Source: Sulfitobacter sp. OXR-159
Lineage (GTDB): Bacteria; Pseudomonadota; Alphaproteobacteria; Rhodobacterales; Rhodobacteraceae
Direction: 5' to 3'
Length of the DNA stretch: 64,000 bases
Assembly: GCF_034377145.1 (NCBI RefSeq)
Contig: NZ_CP139711.1
Coordinates: forward strand, 1-64,000
Part shown: positions 43,652 to 53,514 of the stretch, piece by piece
Layout: each line of letters starts with the position of its first letter
How positions within the stretch are numbered: the stretch's first letter is position 1
Notes under the pieces: generated by a model
The model's input: only the letters and a program-made list of their open reading frames with translations
Told to the model about the DNA's origin: nothing
Databases searched by the model: none
Position numbers and translations under genes: made by a program

Positions 43652-44443
43652 TCATGTTTTGGTCAATGCGGGCGTCTCCTTTCGCTTTTGCTTTGCAGCC
43701 TCGGAGCTGGCCTTGAAGCGATAGCTGTCGTTGCCGGTCTCCAGGATGTGACAGCGATGTGTGAGGCGGTCGAGGAGCGCCGTTGTCATCTTGGCGTCCC
43801 CGAAGACTTGGGCCCATTCCGCGAAGCTGAGGTTGGTTGTGATGATGACGCTGGTGCGCTCATAGAGCTTGCTGAGGAGGTGGAACAGCAAGGCGCCACC
43901 GGACGCACTGAACGGAAGGTAGCCGAGCTCGTCGAGGATAACCAAGTCGATCTTGGTCAGCATCTCAGCCATCTTCCCGGCCTTTCCCATGGCCTTCTCT
44001 TGTTCGAGGGCATTCACGAGTTCCACGGTTGAGAAGAAGCGGACCTTGCGACGATGATGCTCGATGGCCTGGACGCCGATGGCTGTCGCAACGTGGCTTT
44101 TTCCGGTGCCTGGGTCGCCTATGAGAACGACGTTCTCTACGTTTTCCATGAACTCCCCTCGATGCAGCTGCCGGACTGTGGCCTCGTTGATGTCGCTGGA
44201 GGCAAAGTCGAAGCCCGCGAGGTCCTTGTAGGCTGGGAAGCGCGCGACCTTCATGTGGTAGGCGATGGATCGGACCTCCCGTTCAGCCATCTCCGCCTTG
44301 AGCAGTTGGGACAACATCGGCGTTGCGGCCTCGAAGGCAGGTGCACCTTGGGCGACGAGATCATCGACGGCCTGGGCCATGCCGTGCAGCTTGAGGCTGC
44401 GCAGCATGATCACAATCGAAGCCCCTGCAGGATCATGACGCAT
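43652..44443 (-). CDS. istB: IS21-family helper ATPase IstB
   Basis: 263 residues. Walker A is [17 protein letters not shown], Walker B is [15 protein letters not shown], and the [20 protein letters not shown] sensor region is present. It assists IstA in transposition. The gene is complete, but its partner is truncated. Confidence 0.92.
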   Translation of the reverse strand: MRHDPAGASIVIMLRSLKLHGMAQAVDDLVAQGAPAFEAATPMLSQLLKAEMAEREVRSIAYHMKVARFPAYKDLAGFDFASSDINEATVRQLHRGEFMENVENVVLIGDPGTGKSHVATAIGVQAIEHHRRKVRFFSTVELVNALEQEKAMGKAGKMAEMLTKIDLVILDELGYLPFSASGGALLFHLLSKLYERTSVIITTNLSFAEWAQVFGDAKMTTALLDRLTHRCHILETGNDSYRFKASSEAAKQKRKETPALTKT

Positions 44444-44681
44444 GACGCTTCTCCGTGGTTTGCCTCAGGCCGTCATAGCGGTCGACATCGGCCTTCGGTG
44501 CGGTCTCCAGCGCCAGCGCTTCCGGCGGATCGATCTCGGGGTGATCGGTCTGTTTGCAGTCGACCAGCCTGTGGAGCAGGTTCAGGATGTGCGTCTTGGT
44601 TGGCACGCCGGCCTCCAGAGCCAGTTCGACGGCGCACAAGACCGCCTCTTCGTCATGGTGGAGCACAAACATAAACTTCAT
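44433..44681 (-). pseudogene. IS21 transposase IstA C-terminal fragment
   Basis: 82 codons reading AVLCAVELALEAGVPTKTHI and LLHRLVDCKQTDHPEI, the conserved C-terminus of IstA that overlaps the istB start. The DDE domain is absent; the fragment ends near the repC stop. Confidence 0.8.
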
Positions 44682-44732
44682 TACGAGATTTTCAGCGCGT
44701 TTTTGGGCAAGTTCAGTTGCGGGTTGGAAACT

Positions 44733-45962
44733 CTACCTCACCCCATTGCGCCGTTTTTGCAGAGCCGCAACGCTTGCATCGAAGTCCAGCCTTCCTGCCT
44801 TGGCTCGACGGATCAGTTCGCGCATCAAACCGCCAGGATTGCGAACAGGGTAGCTCGGGTGATCTCGCTGCGCATCAACCAATAGTAGGCAGAAAGCCAA
44901 CCCGTGGTCGCCCAAGGTGCTCTGGCCCTCATGCCAAACTGAAGCATGGATATCGAGCATCGGCAGCAACGCCCAGGCAGCCTCGATGATGTCGCGCTCT
45001 TTGAGAGGTCGGTTCTGATCTCGGCTCGTGTCAAGCATCATGCGTAAGCCGTCGCCGGCAATGCGATATAGATTCTCTGGCGTCAGAGCGGGTGGCGCGG
45101 GGCAGGGAATTGATGATGGCGGTTCACTCTGTGCGATTTCCGCATGTCTTCCAGAGTTATCCACAGCGGGCGGCGTCTTTACAGTTTGAGTTTCTTCTCT
45201 GGTGTTTTGTGTAAAGGGCCGGAAGTTTTCCGCTGGCTGGTCGGAAGAAAGCCCATGTTTTTCAAGCCAGTCATCAAGGCTGTTGCACAGATCGGAACTG
45301 GCCTTCAAATGGGCGTTGAGCCGCTCCAGACCGAGACGGCTTAAAGCATCGCTGCGTGGCCATTTATCGAAACTGGCGAGAATCTTGACGATCTCAGGAT
45401 CTTTGATAGCCGAGGAGGGCAGGGCGGCGATGCACCGTTTCATGTGACGCAAACGAAGGGACCGAAGATCCTTCAAAGCGCGCAAATGCCTCCGTTCCGC
45501 ACGGAGCCGATCGCGAAGGGCTATGAACTCTTCCAGTCGCGCGATCAGCGGAGTCAGTATCAAGCCTAGGCCAGCGCGACCATAGCGGGCCCCATTCGCC
45601 GCGACACGTTTCACGATCAGCCCAAGCTTGGCCAGCGCGGCCTCATCCGTTCGCAACTGGCGCGACGTCTTGCCAAGTTCGACCGCTGCGAGATCTTGCG
45701 TGCCAAAAAACACCGGTTCACGATGGGGAGAGGTCCAGTCGGATGCGCGGGTCCGCCCGATGATGTAGTTCAGAACTGCGAGGCGCGCCGGGCGCAGGCC
45801 TATATGCGGGGCAACCTCTGAAATTAGTGCCATAACAGCACCTTTGGTCCAGCCTTCCGGCAGGGTGAGATGGGTTCGGATCACGTTCACTGTCTTGTCC
45901 TTATGACTTGGGACAAGGCTGCAACAGGGCATCCGTGTCCCAGCGGGAGACACGTTTTTCAT
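44733..45962 (-). CDS. repC: plasmid replication initiator RepC
   Basis: About 409 residues. The N-terminal winged-helix region has LPEGWTKGAVMALISEVAPH, LRPARLAVLNYIIGRTRAS and FGTQDLAAVELGKTSRQLRT, typical of RepC of repABC plasmids. The C-terminus (NPGGLMRELIRRAKAGRLDF) is complete. ATG 45962, with AAGG upstream, is preferred; the frame is open to 46025. RepC binds the origin that lies within its own gene. repA and repB, normally directly upstream, are not present here, so partition and RepA/RepB control are missing or elsewhere. Confidence 0.85.
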   Translation of the reverse strand: MKNVSPAGTRMPCCSLVPSHKDKTVNVIRTHLTLPEGWTKGAVMALISEVAPHIGLRPARLAVLNYIIGRTRASDWTSPHREPVFFGTQDLAAVELGKTSRQLRTDEAALAKLGLIVKRVAANGARYGRAGLGLILTPLIARLEEFIALRDRLRAERRHLRALKDLRSLRLRHMKRCIAALPSSAIKDPEIVKILASFDKWPRSDALSRLGLERLNAHLKASSDLCNSLDDWLEKHGLSSDQPAENFRPFTQNTREETQTVKTPPAVDNSGRHAEIAQSEPPSSIPCPAPPALTPENLYRIAGDGLRMMLDTSRDQNRPLKERDIIEAAWALLPMLDIHASVWHEGQSTLGDHGLAFCLLLVDAQRDHPSYPVRNPGGLMRELIRRAKAGRLDFDASVAALQKRRNGVR

Positions 45963-46009
45963 TGCCTTGACTGTCGGGACTGCTAGAACGGGACCATAGT
46001 TTGATTTGA

Positions 46010-46083
46010 TCTGGCGGAACGCCAATTCCGTTGTTCTTTGAGCCCCTCGCTTGGTTGCCGCCTTGCGGGGGTTTCTTCTTTTT
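46010..46083 (+). ncRNA. candidate antisense RNA controlling repC
   Basis: Upstream of repC, on the opposite strand, is a GGCG-GAA-CGCC hairpin followed by an imperfect GC stem (CCCC-T-CGC at 46043-46050 with GCG-GGGG at 46065-46071) and a T-rich tract (46072-46083). repABC plasmids carry a small countertranscribed RNA at exactly this place and orientation. No good promoter could be assigned by eye, so the 5' end is a guess. Confidence 0.4.
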
Positions 46084-46108
46084 AACGTTTGCCTTCGACT
46101 ACTTGAGA

Positions 46109-46762
46109 TCAGTAGTTGACTTGTTCGAAGCCATAGGTGCCCTCAAAATCCGCCCAATCGACGAACACAGCACGGACCCAGATATAGGGGCAGTTCTGAC
46201 CGTACCGCTCAGCTCCCCGAAAAGCTGGAGGAAGAGCACCCATCGAACTGATTTCCCAACGAAATTGCCCATCCTGATCATACGTACCGCGCCGCACAGA
46301 AGCATATCTGTTGCATTCGTCACGGCCTTCGTTCTGACGTGCCGTAACCTGAAAGACATCTATGGAACGGATGAAATCAAAAGCAGGATCGGTCACGTCG
46401 ATATCGGCACCACGCCCGACAGCTTGCGCAAGATGGAGCGTTTCCCGTTCAGGGGGCCGGGAGACTGCTGGATTAGGATTGAAGCCCGCCAACCTGTAGA
46501 GCTGCGCGACCGGATCCGGCTTTTCAAGCGCTGCGCGCATTGGACAACGCCAGATCTGCAGCGGTGGTTCGACTGGCCAGGGCGTGATCCGGCGGATAAA
46601 CTCCGCGCGCGCCCGGGCACATGGGACCGAAGGCGGCCAACCGCCTGCGAGGCACAGGAGGATCGCACAATCGATCTGGTAGCCTTGTGCGGCGGCAGGT
46701 TTGGCAGCAAGCGGTGTAAGCCCGATCGCGATGATCGCGGCAGTTGACAGAAGCCGCCTCAT
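46109..46762 (-). CDS. exported hypothetical protein
   Basis: 217 residues with a signal peptide (MRRLLSTAAIIAIGLTPLAA, cleaved near AAA). The mature part is rich in Cys, Pro and Trp (YQIDCAILLCLAGGWPPSVP, PLQIWRCPM). I do not know the family. It is read toward repC, and its 5' flank is cut by the IS30 element, so its original promoter may be lost. A link to the type IV secretion genes is possible but unproven. Confidence 0.65.
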   Translation of the reverse strand: MRRLLSTAAIIAIGLTPLAAKPAAAQGYQIDCAILLCLAGGWPPSVPCARARAEFIRRITPWPVEPPLQIWRCPMRAALEKPDPVAQLYRLAGFNPNPAVSRPPERETLHLAQAVGRGADIDVTDPAFDFIRSIDVFQVTARQNEGRDECNRYASVRRGTYDQDGQFRWEISSMGALPPAFRGAERYGQNCPYIWVRAVFVDWADFEGTYGFEQVNY

Positions 46763-46775
46763 GACAGAGCGCCGC

Positions 46776-47886
46776 TGTGAACTCACGGTGAAGTGCAGTT
46801 CTTGATATGTCGTTTTACTCCAACCGGTTCTGTATTTCCATCAGGTTGCTTTCAAAGACCTCAGCGGGCGTCCGGTAGCCAAGGCACTTGCGCGGCGTTG
46901 CGTTGAGGCGGTGGCAAATCGACCTCAAATATCGATTTGTCAGCGCCGTCGGTGCGGTTGATCTTGGAAGGTATCGACGCAGCCTGTTGTTCGTATTCTC
47001 AACAGTGCCTTTCTGATAGGGCGCTTGCGGGTCACAGAACCAGGCATCCGCTCCGATCCCGGCCTTGAGATATTTCCAGGCCGAGAACTCGGTGCCGCGG
47101 TCGAAGGTAATCGACTGGCGCGCATCGGCGGGCAGGGGAGCCAACCCGTTGATCAGAGACTCCATGATCGGTTTGGATTGGCGATCTTCATTACGCATCA
47201 CGACGGCATAGCGGCTGACGCGCTCCACCAGTGACGTCACGTTTACCTTCCCATGCTCCTTGCGGAACATCATCAAGTCGCACTCCCAATGGCCGAATTC
47301 TAAGCGTTTTGAGACACGCTCAGGCCTGTGTGACAGGCTTTGACTGTCAAATATGTGGGTTCTGTTGTGCCTGCGGTAACCACGCGGCCGACGGTGGCGA
47401 CGATGCTCAGGGAGATGGCGGTAGAACTGTTCCTCGCGACCGTCTTTGGAATAGGCAAAGCGATAGATCGTCTCGTGACTCACGCGGATCGGGTGCCGTT
47501 CGAGCCGCATCCTGCCGGCTATCTGTTCGGGCGACCAGCCAGCCTTCAGGCGGTTTTCGATAGCGGCTTTCAAATCAGGGTGGATGATCATCTTGCGATG
47601 GATCGCACGGCGCTGCTCATATTTGTCCTGAGCGACGAGCGCGTGATACCCATTTAGCTCAAGCAGTTCGTTGTCCGTGTACCGATTACGCTTAATGTCT
47701 CGGTAGATCGTGGACGGGTCGCGACCCAGTCGATCCGCGATCTCTGAAATCGGCATTTTGGCTTCAAGCCACTTTGCAAGCTTGCGACGTTCGTCCAGCT
47801 TCAGGTGACAGTAGTGGGTTCCCATTCTTCATACTCCATGCAACTCTCTGTATTCGTACATATTTTGCACTTCGTTTGTGAATCCA
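46776..47886 (-). mobile_element. IS30-family insertion sequence (approximate ends)
   Basis: Imperfect inverted repeats flank the transposase: TGTGAACTCACGGTGAAGTG at 46776 onward, and the opposite-sense TTGCACTTCGTTTGTGAATC ending near 47886. The GAAGTGCA core is common to both. Target duplication could not be read. Confidence 0.6.
46815..47825 (-). CDS. IS30-family transposase
   Basis: 336 residues. The N-terminal helix-turn-helix (LDERRKLAKWLEAKMPISEI, then ADRLGRDPSTIYRDIKRN) precedes the DDE domain: GHWECDLMMF (Asp), ITFDRGTEFSAWKYL (Asp), and YQKGTVENTNNRLRRYLP (Glu). It appears complete. Confidence 0.92.
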   Translation of the reverse strand: MGTHYCHLKLDERRKLAKWLEAKMPISEIADRLGRDPSTIYRDIKRNRYTDNELLELNGYHALVAQDKYEQRRAIHRKMIIHPDLKAAIENRLKAGWSPEQIAGRMRLERHPIRVSHETIYRFAYSKDGREEQFYRHLPEHRRHRRPRGYRRHNRTHIFDSQSLSHRPERVSKRLEFGHWECDLMMFRKEHGKVNVTSLVERVSRYAVVMRNEDRQSKPIMESLINGLAPLPADARQSITFDRGTEFSAWKYLKAGIGADAWFCDPQAPYQKGTVENTNNRLRRYLPRSTAPTALTNRYLRSICHRLNATPRKCLGYRTPAEVFESNLMEIQNRLE

Positions 47887-48196
47887 CCCGCCGCTAACCC
47901 GTTGGCGTATAATAAGACTTATGTTAATTGTGTCATAATTGCTGACATATTTTGCGCGTCGTTTCATTGGAACATCTCCTGGTAAGCGTCAAGCACAAGA
48001 CGGACTTCGGCCTGCGCGGAAGCTGATGCTGCGGCGAGGCAATTCAGATAGGTTTGTGCCTCATCGAAGTAGGTGTTGAACGCGGCTCTGATGTCGTCGC
48101 CGTACTCGTTCAGGAGCGCAGGCGAGGCCGCCAGCTCCGGCCGCAACGGCAACACGCAGTCCATCGCCAGCGTCTCGGCGGTTGCTGGGATCGCTA

Positions 48197-49366
48197 GTGT
48201 TCTCCACCTGACAGGAGATTCCCATCGGCAACGTGATGTGCCATATTTGAGGCATGAGACGCCATGACATCTGCCTTTACCTTGGCCCCGCCGACCGTAC
48301 TGAGCTTCAAGCCCTGATCAGCAACCGCAACACTGCGCGCAAGCTTGTCTGGCGGGCCGAGATCGTCCTGGCCACAGCGGACGGTCATGGCACGTTCGAG
48401 ATTATGCGACGCGCGGGCACGTCGAAACCCACGGTCTGGCGCTGGCAGCAGCGGTATCTCGATGAGGGCGTGGCCGGTCTCAAGCGTGACAAGACGCGAC
48501 CCTCGCGGGTGCCGCCTTTGCCCGTGGAAACAAGGCTGAAGGTGATCGCCAAGACGGTGCAGGAAACCCCGCCCAATGCAACGCACTGGAGCCGCGCGCT
48601 AATGGCCGAAGCCATGGGCATCTCGCCGTCGAGCGTCGGCCGCATCTGGGCAGAAGCTGGCTTGAAGCCGCATCTCACGAAGGGGTTCAAGGTCTCGAAC
48701 GACCCAAAGTTCGAGGAGAAGGTCACCGATATCGTCGGGCTCTACCTCGACCCGCCAGACCGTGCCGTGGTGCTCTGCGTCGATGAGAAATCCCAGATCC
48801 AGGCGCTGGATCGCACCCAGCCCGGACTGCCGCTCAAGAAGGGCCGTGCCGCGACCGTAACGCACGATTACAAACGCCATGGCACGACCACGCTGTTTGC
48901 TGCGCTGGATGTGAAATCAGGCACCGTCATTGGCGATTGCATGCCACGCCATCGTGCGCAGGAGTTCCTGAAATTCCTCCGACAGATCGACAAGGCTGTG
49001 CCCACGCGGCGCGATGTGCATCTGGTGCTCGACAACTACGCCACCCACAAGACGCCTGAGGTAAAGGCCTGGCTCGAAAAGCATCCGCGCTTCAAGCTGC
49101 ACTTCACGCCCACCAGCGCGTCATGGCTGAACCTGGTGGAGCGCTTCTTTGCCGAGATCACATCAAGGCGCATCCGGCGCGGCAGCTATTCCAGCGTCGA
49201 TGATCTTGAGGCCGCGATCTACGACTATCTGGCCCACCACAACGAGAAGCCAAGGCCCTTCAAATGGACCAAAACCGCAGAGGATATCCTCACCCGGGAA
49301 CGTCGCGCGCTGGACAAGCTCGATGAAACTCGCGGAAACAGGTAGGAAGTGTCAGACTCAGAGCAC
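48197..49366 (+). mobile_element. IS630-family insertion sequence
   Basis: Terminal inverted repeats (GTGTTCTCCACCTGACA on the left, and its imperfect complement ending GAGCAC on the right) are flanked by TA at 48195-48196 and 49367-49368, the hallmark target duplication of IS630/Tc1 elements. It interrupts a signal-peptide gene. Confidence 0.85.
48254..49345 (+). CDS. IS630-family transposase
   Basis: 363 residues. The helix-turn-helix is GTFEIMRRAGTSKPTVWRWQ. The DDE triad is in VLCVDEKSQIQALDRTQPG (Asp), DVHLVLDNYATHKTPEV (Asp) and SWLNLVERFFAEITSRR (Glu). It is complete and probably active, given the clean ends. Confidence 0.93.
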   Translation: MRRHDICLYLGPADRTELQALISNRNTARKLVWRAEIVLATADGHGTFEIMRRAGTSKPTVWRWQQRYLDEGVAGLKRDKTRPSRVPPLPVETRLKVIAKTVQETPPNATHWSRALMAEAMGISPSSVGRIWAEAGLKPHLTKGFKVSNDPKFEEKVTDIVGLYLDPPDRAVVLCVDEKSQIQALDRTQPGLPLKKGRAATVTHDYKRHGTTTLFAALDVKSGTVIGDCMPRHRAQEFLKFLRQIDKAVPTRRDVHLVLDNYATHKTPEVKAWLEKHPRFKLHFTPTSASWLNLVERFFAEITSRRIRRGSYSSVDDLEAAIYDYLAHHNEKPRPFKWTKTAEDILTRERRALDKLDETRGNR

Positions 49367-49602
49367 TAGGGCGATGAATGTGCTACATGCCAGCAACCGC
49401 GACATCTGGTGGTCTCCCGACAATCTGGGGGCGAATCGTGTGTCGGACCTATCACCGAAAAAATATCTTAATCAATCAAAAGATATCTATTGACCATATA
49501 AAGGGTTTTCCGCTACGTCGCCGCATATCTTGTGACATGCACTGTTTGAAGCGGTGCAAAAGCAGGTTACTTCCGTAGGAACTTCTTTCCTTCGGAGGCA
49601 AA

Positions 49603-49944
49603 ATGGCAGGAACAAAATACCCCGTGATCCTAACATCGCACATGCAAGAGGCGATCGAGGGTGGGGCATGGATCGAGGTGGAATGCATTGAAGCCCCGGA
49701 AAAGGGCGGCAATACGCATAGGGGTGGCTGGACGGTTTTCGTCTGCTCCAATGACGGTCAAGGCGGTGTGCACCGGTCGGTCTATGTGACCAACCGGGAT
49801 CTGAAACCACGCGTCTTCAAGACCGCAGCAGGGCTCATGAGCTTCTGCCTGGAGCTCGACGCAAAGGTATTCAGCTGCCCTCTCCGAGAAGGTGAGAGAG
49901 GCACGTGGGAGTTTGAGACGACAAGGTATCCTACCAGCGGCTAG
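49603..49944 (+). CDS. conserved hypothetical protein at the head of the virB operon
   Basis: 113 residues ([20 protein letters not shown]...). A compact beta-rich domain with [20 protein letters not shown] and [17 protein letters not shown] do not know the family. It has a TTCGGAGGC site upstream and overlaps the virB1-like gene by about 50 bases, so it is in the same operon. The ~200 bases before it (49406-49602) are A+T-rich and probably hold the operon promoter, but I could not fix one. Confidence 0.55.
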   Translation: MAGTKYPVILTSHMQEAIEGGAWIEVECIEAPEKGGNTHRGGWTVFVCSNDGQGGVHRSVYVTNRDLKPRVFKTAAGLMSFCLELDAKVFSCPLREGERGTWEFETTRYPTSG

Positions 49945-50575
49945 CCTCGTTCTCTGGGGGCTTTCAGGCCCTTCCACTCATGCACAATCCGTTATCGATC
50001 TCGATGCTCCAGACCGTGTTGGTCGACTGACCAGTAGCGTTCTCGACTTTGCAAGACTCCAACCCGAGCAAAGCGACGTTGTCGCACGCTCTGAGGTCGT
50101 CCCTCTTGATTCACCGCGCCTTTCTCCGCCGCGGGTCCCATCGGGCCGCCCTGCGATCGAGACTATGATCCTTGATGTGGGGTCGGTCTACGTGGACCAC
50201 CCGGCCCTGCGGAGGGCCGGGATGTCCTCGCGCGATTGGCTCGCATTCTTTCGCGCCAACATCGCTATCGAAAGCGCATTTGATCCAAGCGCGCGATCGC
50301 ATGTTGGCGCAATCGGGCTTGGGCAGTTGATGCCGGACACTGCACGCGTGCTTGGCGTCGATCCGCATGATCCTGAGCAAAACCTGCATGGATCCGCCCG
50401 CTACTTGCTGACACAACTTGATCGGTTCGGCACGCCGCAGCTTGCGCTCGCGGCCTACAACGCCGGCCCCGAAGCCGTGGCGCGCCATGGCGGGATTCCC
50501 CCCTACCGCGAAACCCAAGGCCATGTCCGCAAGGTCATGGCCGTCTATGCCCAATCCATCGGAGACCAGATATGA
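49892..50575 (+). CDS. virB1: VirB1-like lytic transglycosylase
   Basis: 227 residues with an N-terminal signal segment and an SLT domain. [21 protein letters not shown] has the catalytic Glu, followed by [20 protein letters not shown] and [20 protein letters not shown]. It opens the peptidoglycan for the secretion channel. The GTG at 49892 is used; the exact start is uncertain. The stop overlaps virB2. Confidence 0.85.
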   Translation: MREARGSLRRQGILPAASLVLWGLSGPSTHAQSVIDLDAPDRVGRLTSSVLDFARLQPEQSDVVARSEVVPLDSPRLSPPRVPSGRPAIETMILDVGSVYVDHPALRRAGMSSRDWLAFFRANIAIESAFDPSARSHVGAIGLGQLMPDTARVLGVDPHDPEQNLHGSARYLLTQLDRFGTPQLALAAYNAGPEAVARHGGIPPYRETQGHVRKVMAVYAQSIGDQI

Positions 50576-50856
50576 AACGCATCGACTATACCCGGGCGGC
50601 ATTGGCCGCGTTGCTGATAGTGGCCGCAGCCCCGGCGCTCGCACAAGACCTTAGCCCGGTCTCTGACATGATCGACAACATCATCGACGCGGTGACGGGT
50701 CCGATCGGTCGTGGCCTCGGTGTGCTCGCTCTCGTGGGATCCGGTGTCATGATGTTTTTCGGGCGCCTCAACTGGCCGATCTTCGTCGCCGTGTTTGTCG
50801 GCGTGGTGCTGATCTTTTCGGCCGAGACCATCATCGACGGCTTTGCGGCTCCTTGA
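50572..50856 (+). CDS. virB2: VirB2 pilin
   Basis: 94 residues: a signal segment ([20 protein letters not shown], cleaved near ALA) then two hydrophobic helices ([20 protein letters not shown] and [20 protein letters not shown]), the usual VirB2/TrbC layout. It polymerises into the conjugative pilus. It is overlapped by virB1. Confidence 0.88.
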   Translation: MKRIDYTRAALAALLIVAAAPALAQDLSPVSDMIDNIIDAVTGPIGRGLGVLALVGSGVMMFFGRLNWPIFVAVFVGVVLIFSAETIIDGFAAP

Positions 50857-50879
50857 TCTGACCGACCGCAGAGACCTCC

Positions 50880-51155
50880 ATGCGCGACACACCACTCTTT
50901 CTGGGGCTTACCAAGCCGCCACGGATATTCGGTCTCCCGATCGGATATTTTGTGGCGCTGGTCTTCGCATCCGTGATCCCTTTCATTCTGGTTGACGACA
51001 TGCGGTTCCTGCTGGTGTTCATCGCGGGCTACCCACCGCTTTGGCTGGTCGCAGACCGCAATCCAAATCTGTTTCAGATTTTGAACGTGGTGATGTCGCG
51101 CACACCGCGAACGAGTGTGCGATCCCGTGATGGGGGCGATCTCTATGTCGCGTGA
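50880..51155 (+). CDS. virB3: VirB3 inner-membrane component
   Basis: 91 residues with the VirB3 opening TPLFLGLTKPPRIFGLPIGY and two close membrane helices. Its end overlaps virB4. In this family it is an inner-membrane partner of the VirB4 ATPase. Confidence 0.85.
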   Translation: MRDTPLFLGLTKPPRIFGLPIGYFVALVFASVIPFILVDDMRFLLVFIAGYPPLWLVADRNPNLFQILNVVMSRTPRTSVRSRDGGDLYVA

Positions 51156-53514
51156 GTTTCGGGGGTTGATTGCAAGCAACGCTGTTCGGGATGCACTTGG
51201 GGACAAGGTCTTGAAAGCCGAGCGTCTTGGGCGGCACCTACCCTACATCGCTGCGGTGCGAGACAATGTCATCCTGACGCGCCAAGGTGATCTGATGGCG
51301 TCGGTCACGCTCGGCGGGATCGACAGCTTCACCAGCGATGACACCCGGATCGATGAGATCAGTGAAGGCTTTGCCCGGATCGTCAGTCAGTTGGGCGAGC
51401 GTTTCGGTTTCCACATCAACAAGGTATCACGCCCGGATGTCGCGGACCTTGCTGCGCCTGACGGTATGCCTTTTGCAAATGCGGTAGACGCGGCGTGGCA
51501 GAGAAGCCTGCGCGCACGTGACCTGAAAGCCCGCACCTTGATGCTGACAGTATTGATGCGTCCGTCGATGCCGCAGGCATTCTCGAAGGTTCTGGGTGCC
51601 CTAGGCGGGGGCCGCGATTTCCAGAAAGACATCGATACGCGAATTGTTGCCCTGGAAGAGGCCATGACGCTGCTCATGGCGATGTATTCCGACGCAGGTG
51701 CAGCGCGCCTGACAGTCTCGAGCGGGGACTGGCTTGCAGTGTTGGCCGCGGTTCACGGACAGAGCTACGGCAAAATCATCGCGGCCCCCGGGCAACTGTT
51801 GGCTGACACGATGAGCAATTTCGACGTCAGCTTTCAAGGCAAAACCATGCGGCTGGAAAGCGGCGACAGCGCACGATACGGCGCGATTTTCGGGATAAAA
51901 TCCTATCCCAGTCGCACCTGGCCAACCATGCTTGACGCGTTGGAACTGCCCTATGACATCACGATCACCAACTCTTTCACGCCGCGGCGCGCCAATGAGA
52001 TGGTTGAGCGCATTCAACGCACCTTTCGCCAGCGGGGTGCCTCCGAGGATGCTGGTGTCAGCCTGACAGAGCAATTGATCGAAGCCGCCGACGCCGTGGC
52101 ATCCGGCCGGTCGACCTTTGGGACACATCACGCCTCCGTGCAGGTTTTCTGTGACAGCGCCGAGGAACTGGAACAGGCAGCTTCCGAGATCTGGCGGGCG
52201 GGGCAAGAGACCGGTGCCGTTCTGGTCCGGGAATCCTGGGCCGCAAAGGCACTCTATTTCGCACAAGCGCCGGGAAACTGGGCCTACCGGATCCGTGACG
52301 GGATCGTTTCGTCGCACAATTTCGCGGAACTTGCAGCGTTTCACAAGACAAGGCCGGGGCGCGGACCCGAGGCCAGCCCATGGGGCAAGACGATCACGGC
52401 CTTCCCGACCGTGACCTCCAGCCTCTACCGGTTCAACTTTCACGAAGCGGGGCGCAGGACCGATGAGCCAAGCGTCGGGCACACGCTTGTTCTAGGCCGC
52501 ACCGGGTCCGGCAAGACACTCGGTACGGCTTTTCTCATGGCGCAGGCCCGCAGAGTGGGTGCGCGAGTCATCGTTTTCGACAAGGATCAGGGGTTGGAGA
52601 TGGCGATCCGCGCTTTGGGTGGCAGCTACAGCGAAATCAAGGTGGGCCAGCCCACCGGCTTTAACCCGATGACCACGGAGACCGATGCGCGGGGGGCCGC
52701 CTGGCTGACAGATTGGCTCGGCGACATTCTGGCCCGTCACCGTCCATTTGAGACGGTCCAGACCGCAGCACTGAACGAGGCGGTTCGTCAGATCGCCGCC
52801 GCGGAGCCGGGCCTCAGAACCTTCGACGGTTTGGCAAGTCTCGTGGCCTCCACCGATGATGACGGCGACCTGGTGTCCCGCGTGCGGGAATGGACAGAAG
52901 TCGGCCGGTACGGTTGGCTTTTCTCAAGGCCCGGTGCCCAGGCGATTGCCATTGGCGAGGATGTCCTTGGTCTCGACATGACCGAACTTCTGGACCAGGA
53001 CGCAGAACGCTCAGCCCTGCTCGCCTATCTCTTCCGCCGTATCGAGCGCGTGATCGAGGATCGCAGACCAACAATCATTGTGATCGACGAGGCGTGGAAG
53101 ATGTTGGCTGACGATATCTTCGTCAAGCGCCTCCATGACTGGCTGGTTACCATGCGCAAGCGCAACTGCGTGGTGATGATGTTGACCCAGACACCGGGCC
53201 ATCTGGACCAAAGTTCGGTCGGCCAGATCATCGCGGAAAGTGTGGCAACCCAGATCCTGTTTCCCAATCCACGGGCAAATCCGGAGGATTACAGCATCCT
53301 GCGCCTGAACGCGCGCGAGGCGGATTTTCTTTCCAGCCCGACAGCCGGGTTGCGGCTGGCATTGATCCGTTCCGGCGCCGACAGCGTGTTCGTCAATACC
53401 GATCTCGCAGGCTTGGGCGGCCTGGTTACTGTTCTTGGTGGCGGCAAGACCGGCGAGGAAAAGGCGCCTGCCAATTGGCGCAAGAAAGAAGAATTCTGGA
53501 AGGACATGATGTGA
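51145..53514 (+). CDS. virB4: VirB4 secretion ATPase
   Basis: About 789 residues. Walker A is VLGRTGSGKTLGTAFLM and Walker B is IIVIDEAWKMLADDIF, with MMLTQTPGHLDQSS after it. The N-terminal CagE/VirB4 domain is complete. ATG 51145, with a G-rich site upstream, is preferred over the in-frame ATG at 51115 inside virB3. It powers pilus assembly and substrate transfer. Confidence 0.93.
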   Translation: MSREFRGLIASNAVRDALGDKVLKAERLGRHLPYIAAVRDNVILTRQGDLMASVTLGGIDSFTSDDTRIDEISEGFARIVSQLGERFGFHINKVSRPDVADLAAPDGMPFANAVDAAWQRSLRARDLKARTLMLTVLMRPSMPQAFSKVLGALGGGRDFQKDIDTRIVALEEAMTLLMAMYSDAGAARLTVSSGDWLAVLAAVHGQSYGKIIAAPGQLLADTMSNFDVSFQGKTMRLESGDSARYGAIFGIKSYPSRTWPTMLDALELPYDITITNSFTPRRANEMVERIQRTFRQRGASEDAGVSLTEQLIEAADAVASGRSTFGTHHASVQVFCDSAEELEQAASEIWRAGQETGAVLVRESWAAKALYFAQAPGNWAYRIRDGIVSSHNFAELAAFHKTRPGRGPEASPWGKTITAFPTVTSSLYRFNFHEAGRRTDEPSVGHTLVLGRTGSGKTLGTAFLMAQARRVGARVIVFDKDQGLEMAIRALGGSYSEIKVGQPTGFNPMTTETDARGAAWLTDWLGDILARHRPFETVQTAALNEAVRQIAAAEPGLRTFDGLASLVASTDDDGDLVSRVREWTEVGRYGWLFSRPGAQAIAIGEDVLGLDMTELLDQDAERSALLAYLFRRIERVIEDRRPTIIVIDEAWKMLADDIFVKRLHDWLVTMRKRNCVVMMLTQTPGHLDQSSVGQIIAESVATQILFPNPRANPEDYSILRLNAREADFLSSPTAGLRLALIRSGADSVFVNTDLAGLGGLVTVLGGGKTGEEKAPANWRKKEEFWKDMM

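Larger units (their letters stand above)
43581..44681 (-). mobile_element. truncated IS21-family element
   Basis: The left end begins TGTTAATTTCCGCTGAGAAC at 43581, with a second related repeat (GAGATTTGACCC) about 40 bases further in, typical of IS21 ends. It contains complete istB but only the last part of istA, and stops against repC. The right end is missing, so it cannot move by itself. Confidence 0.75.
47964..49405 (-). pseudogene. small exported-protein gene split by IS630
   Basis: Joining the sequence on both sides of IS630 at its TA target restores one open frame. It starts at ATG 49405 (GGGAG upstream), encodes the signal peptide MSRLLACSTFIALAIPATAE, and continues into the mature part MDCVLPLRPELAASPALLNE to a stop at 47964, about 89 residues. 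The insertion lies within the signal-peptide codons (CTA). The remaining 66-codon piece from 48164 alone would lack export. The family is unknown, but the position just before the virB operon suggests a periplasmic conjugation accessory. Confidence 0.7.
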
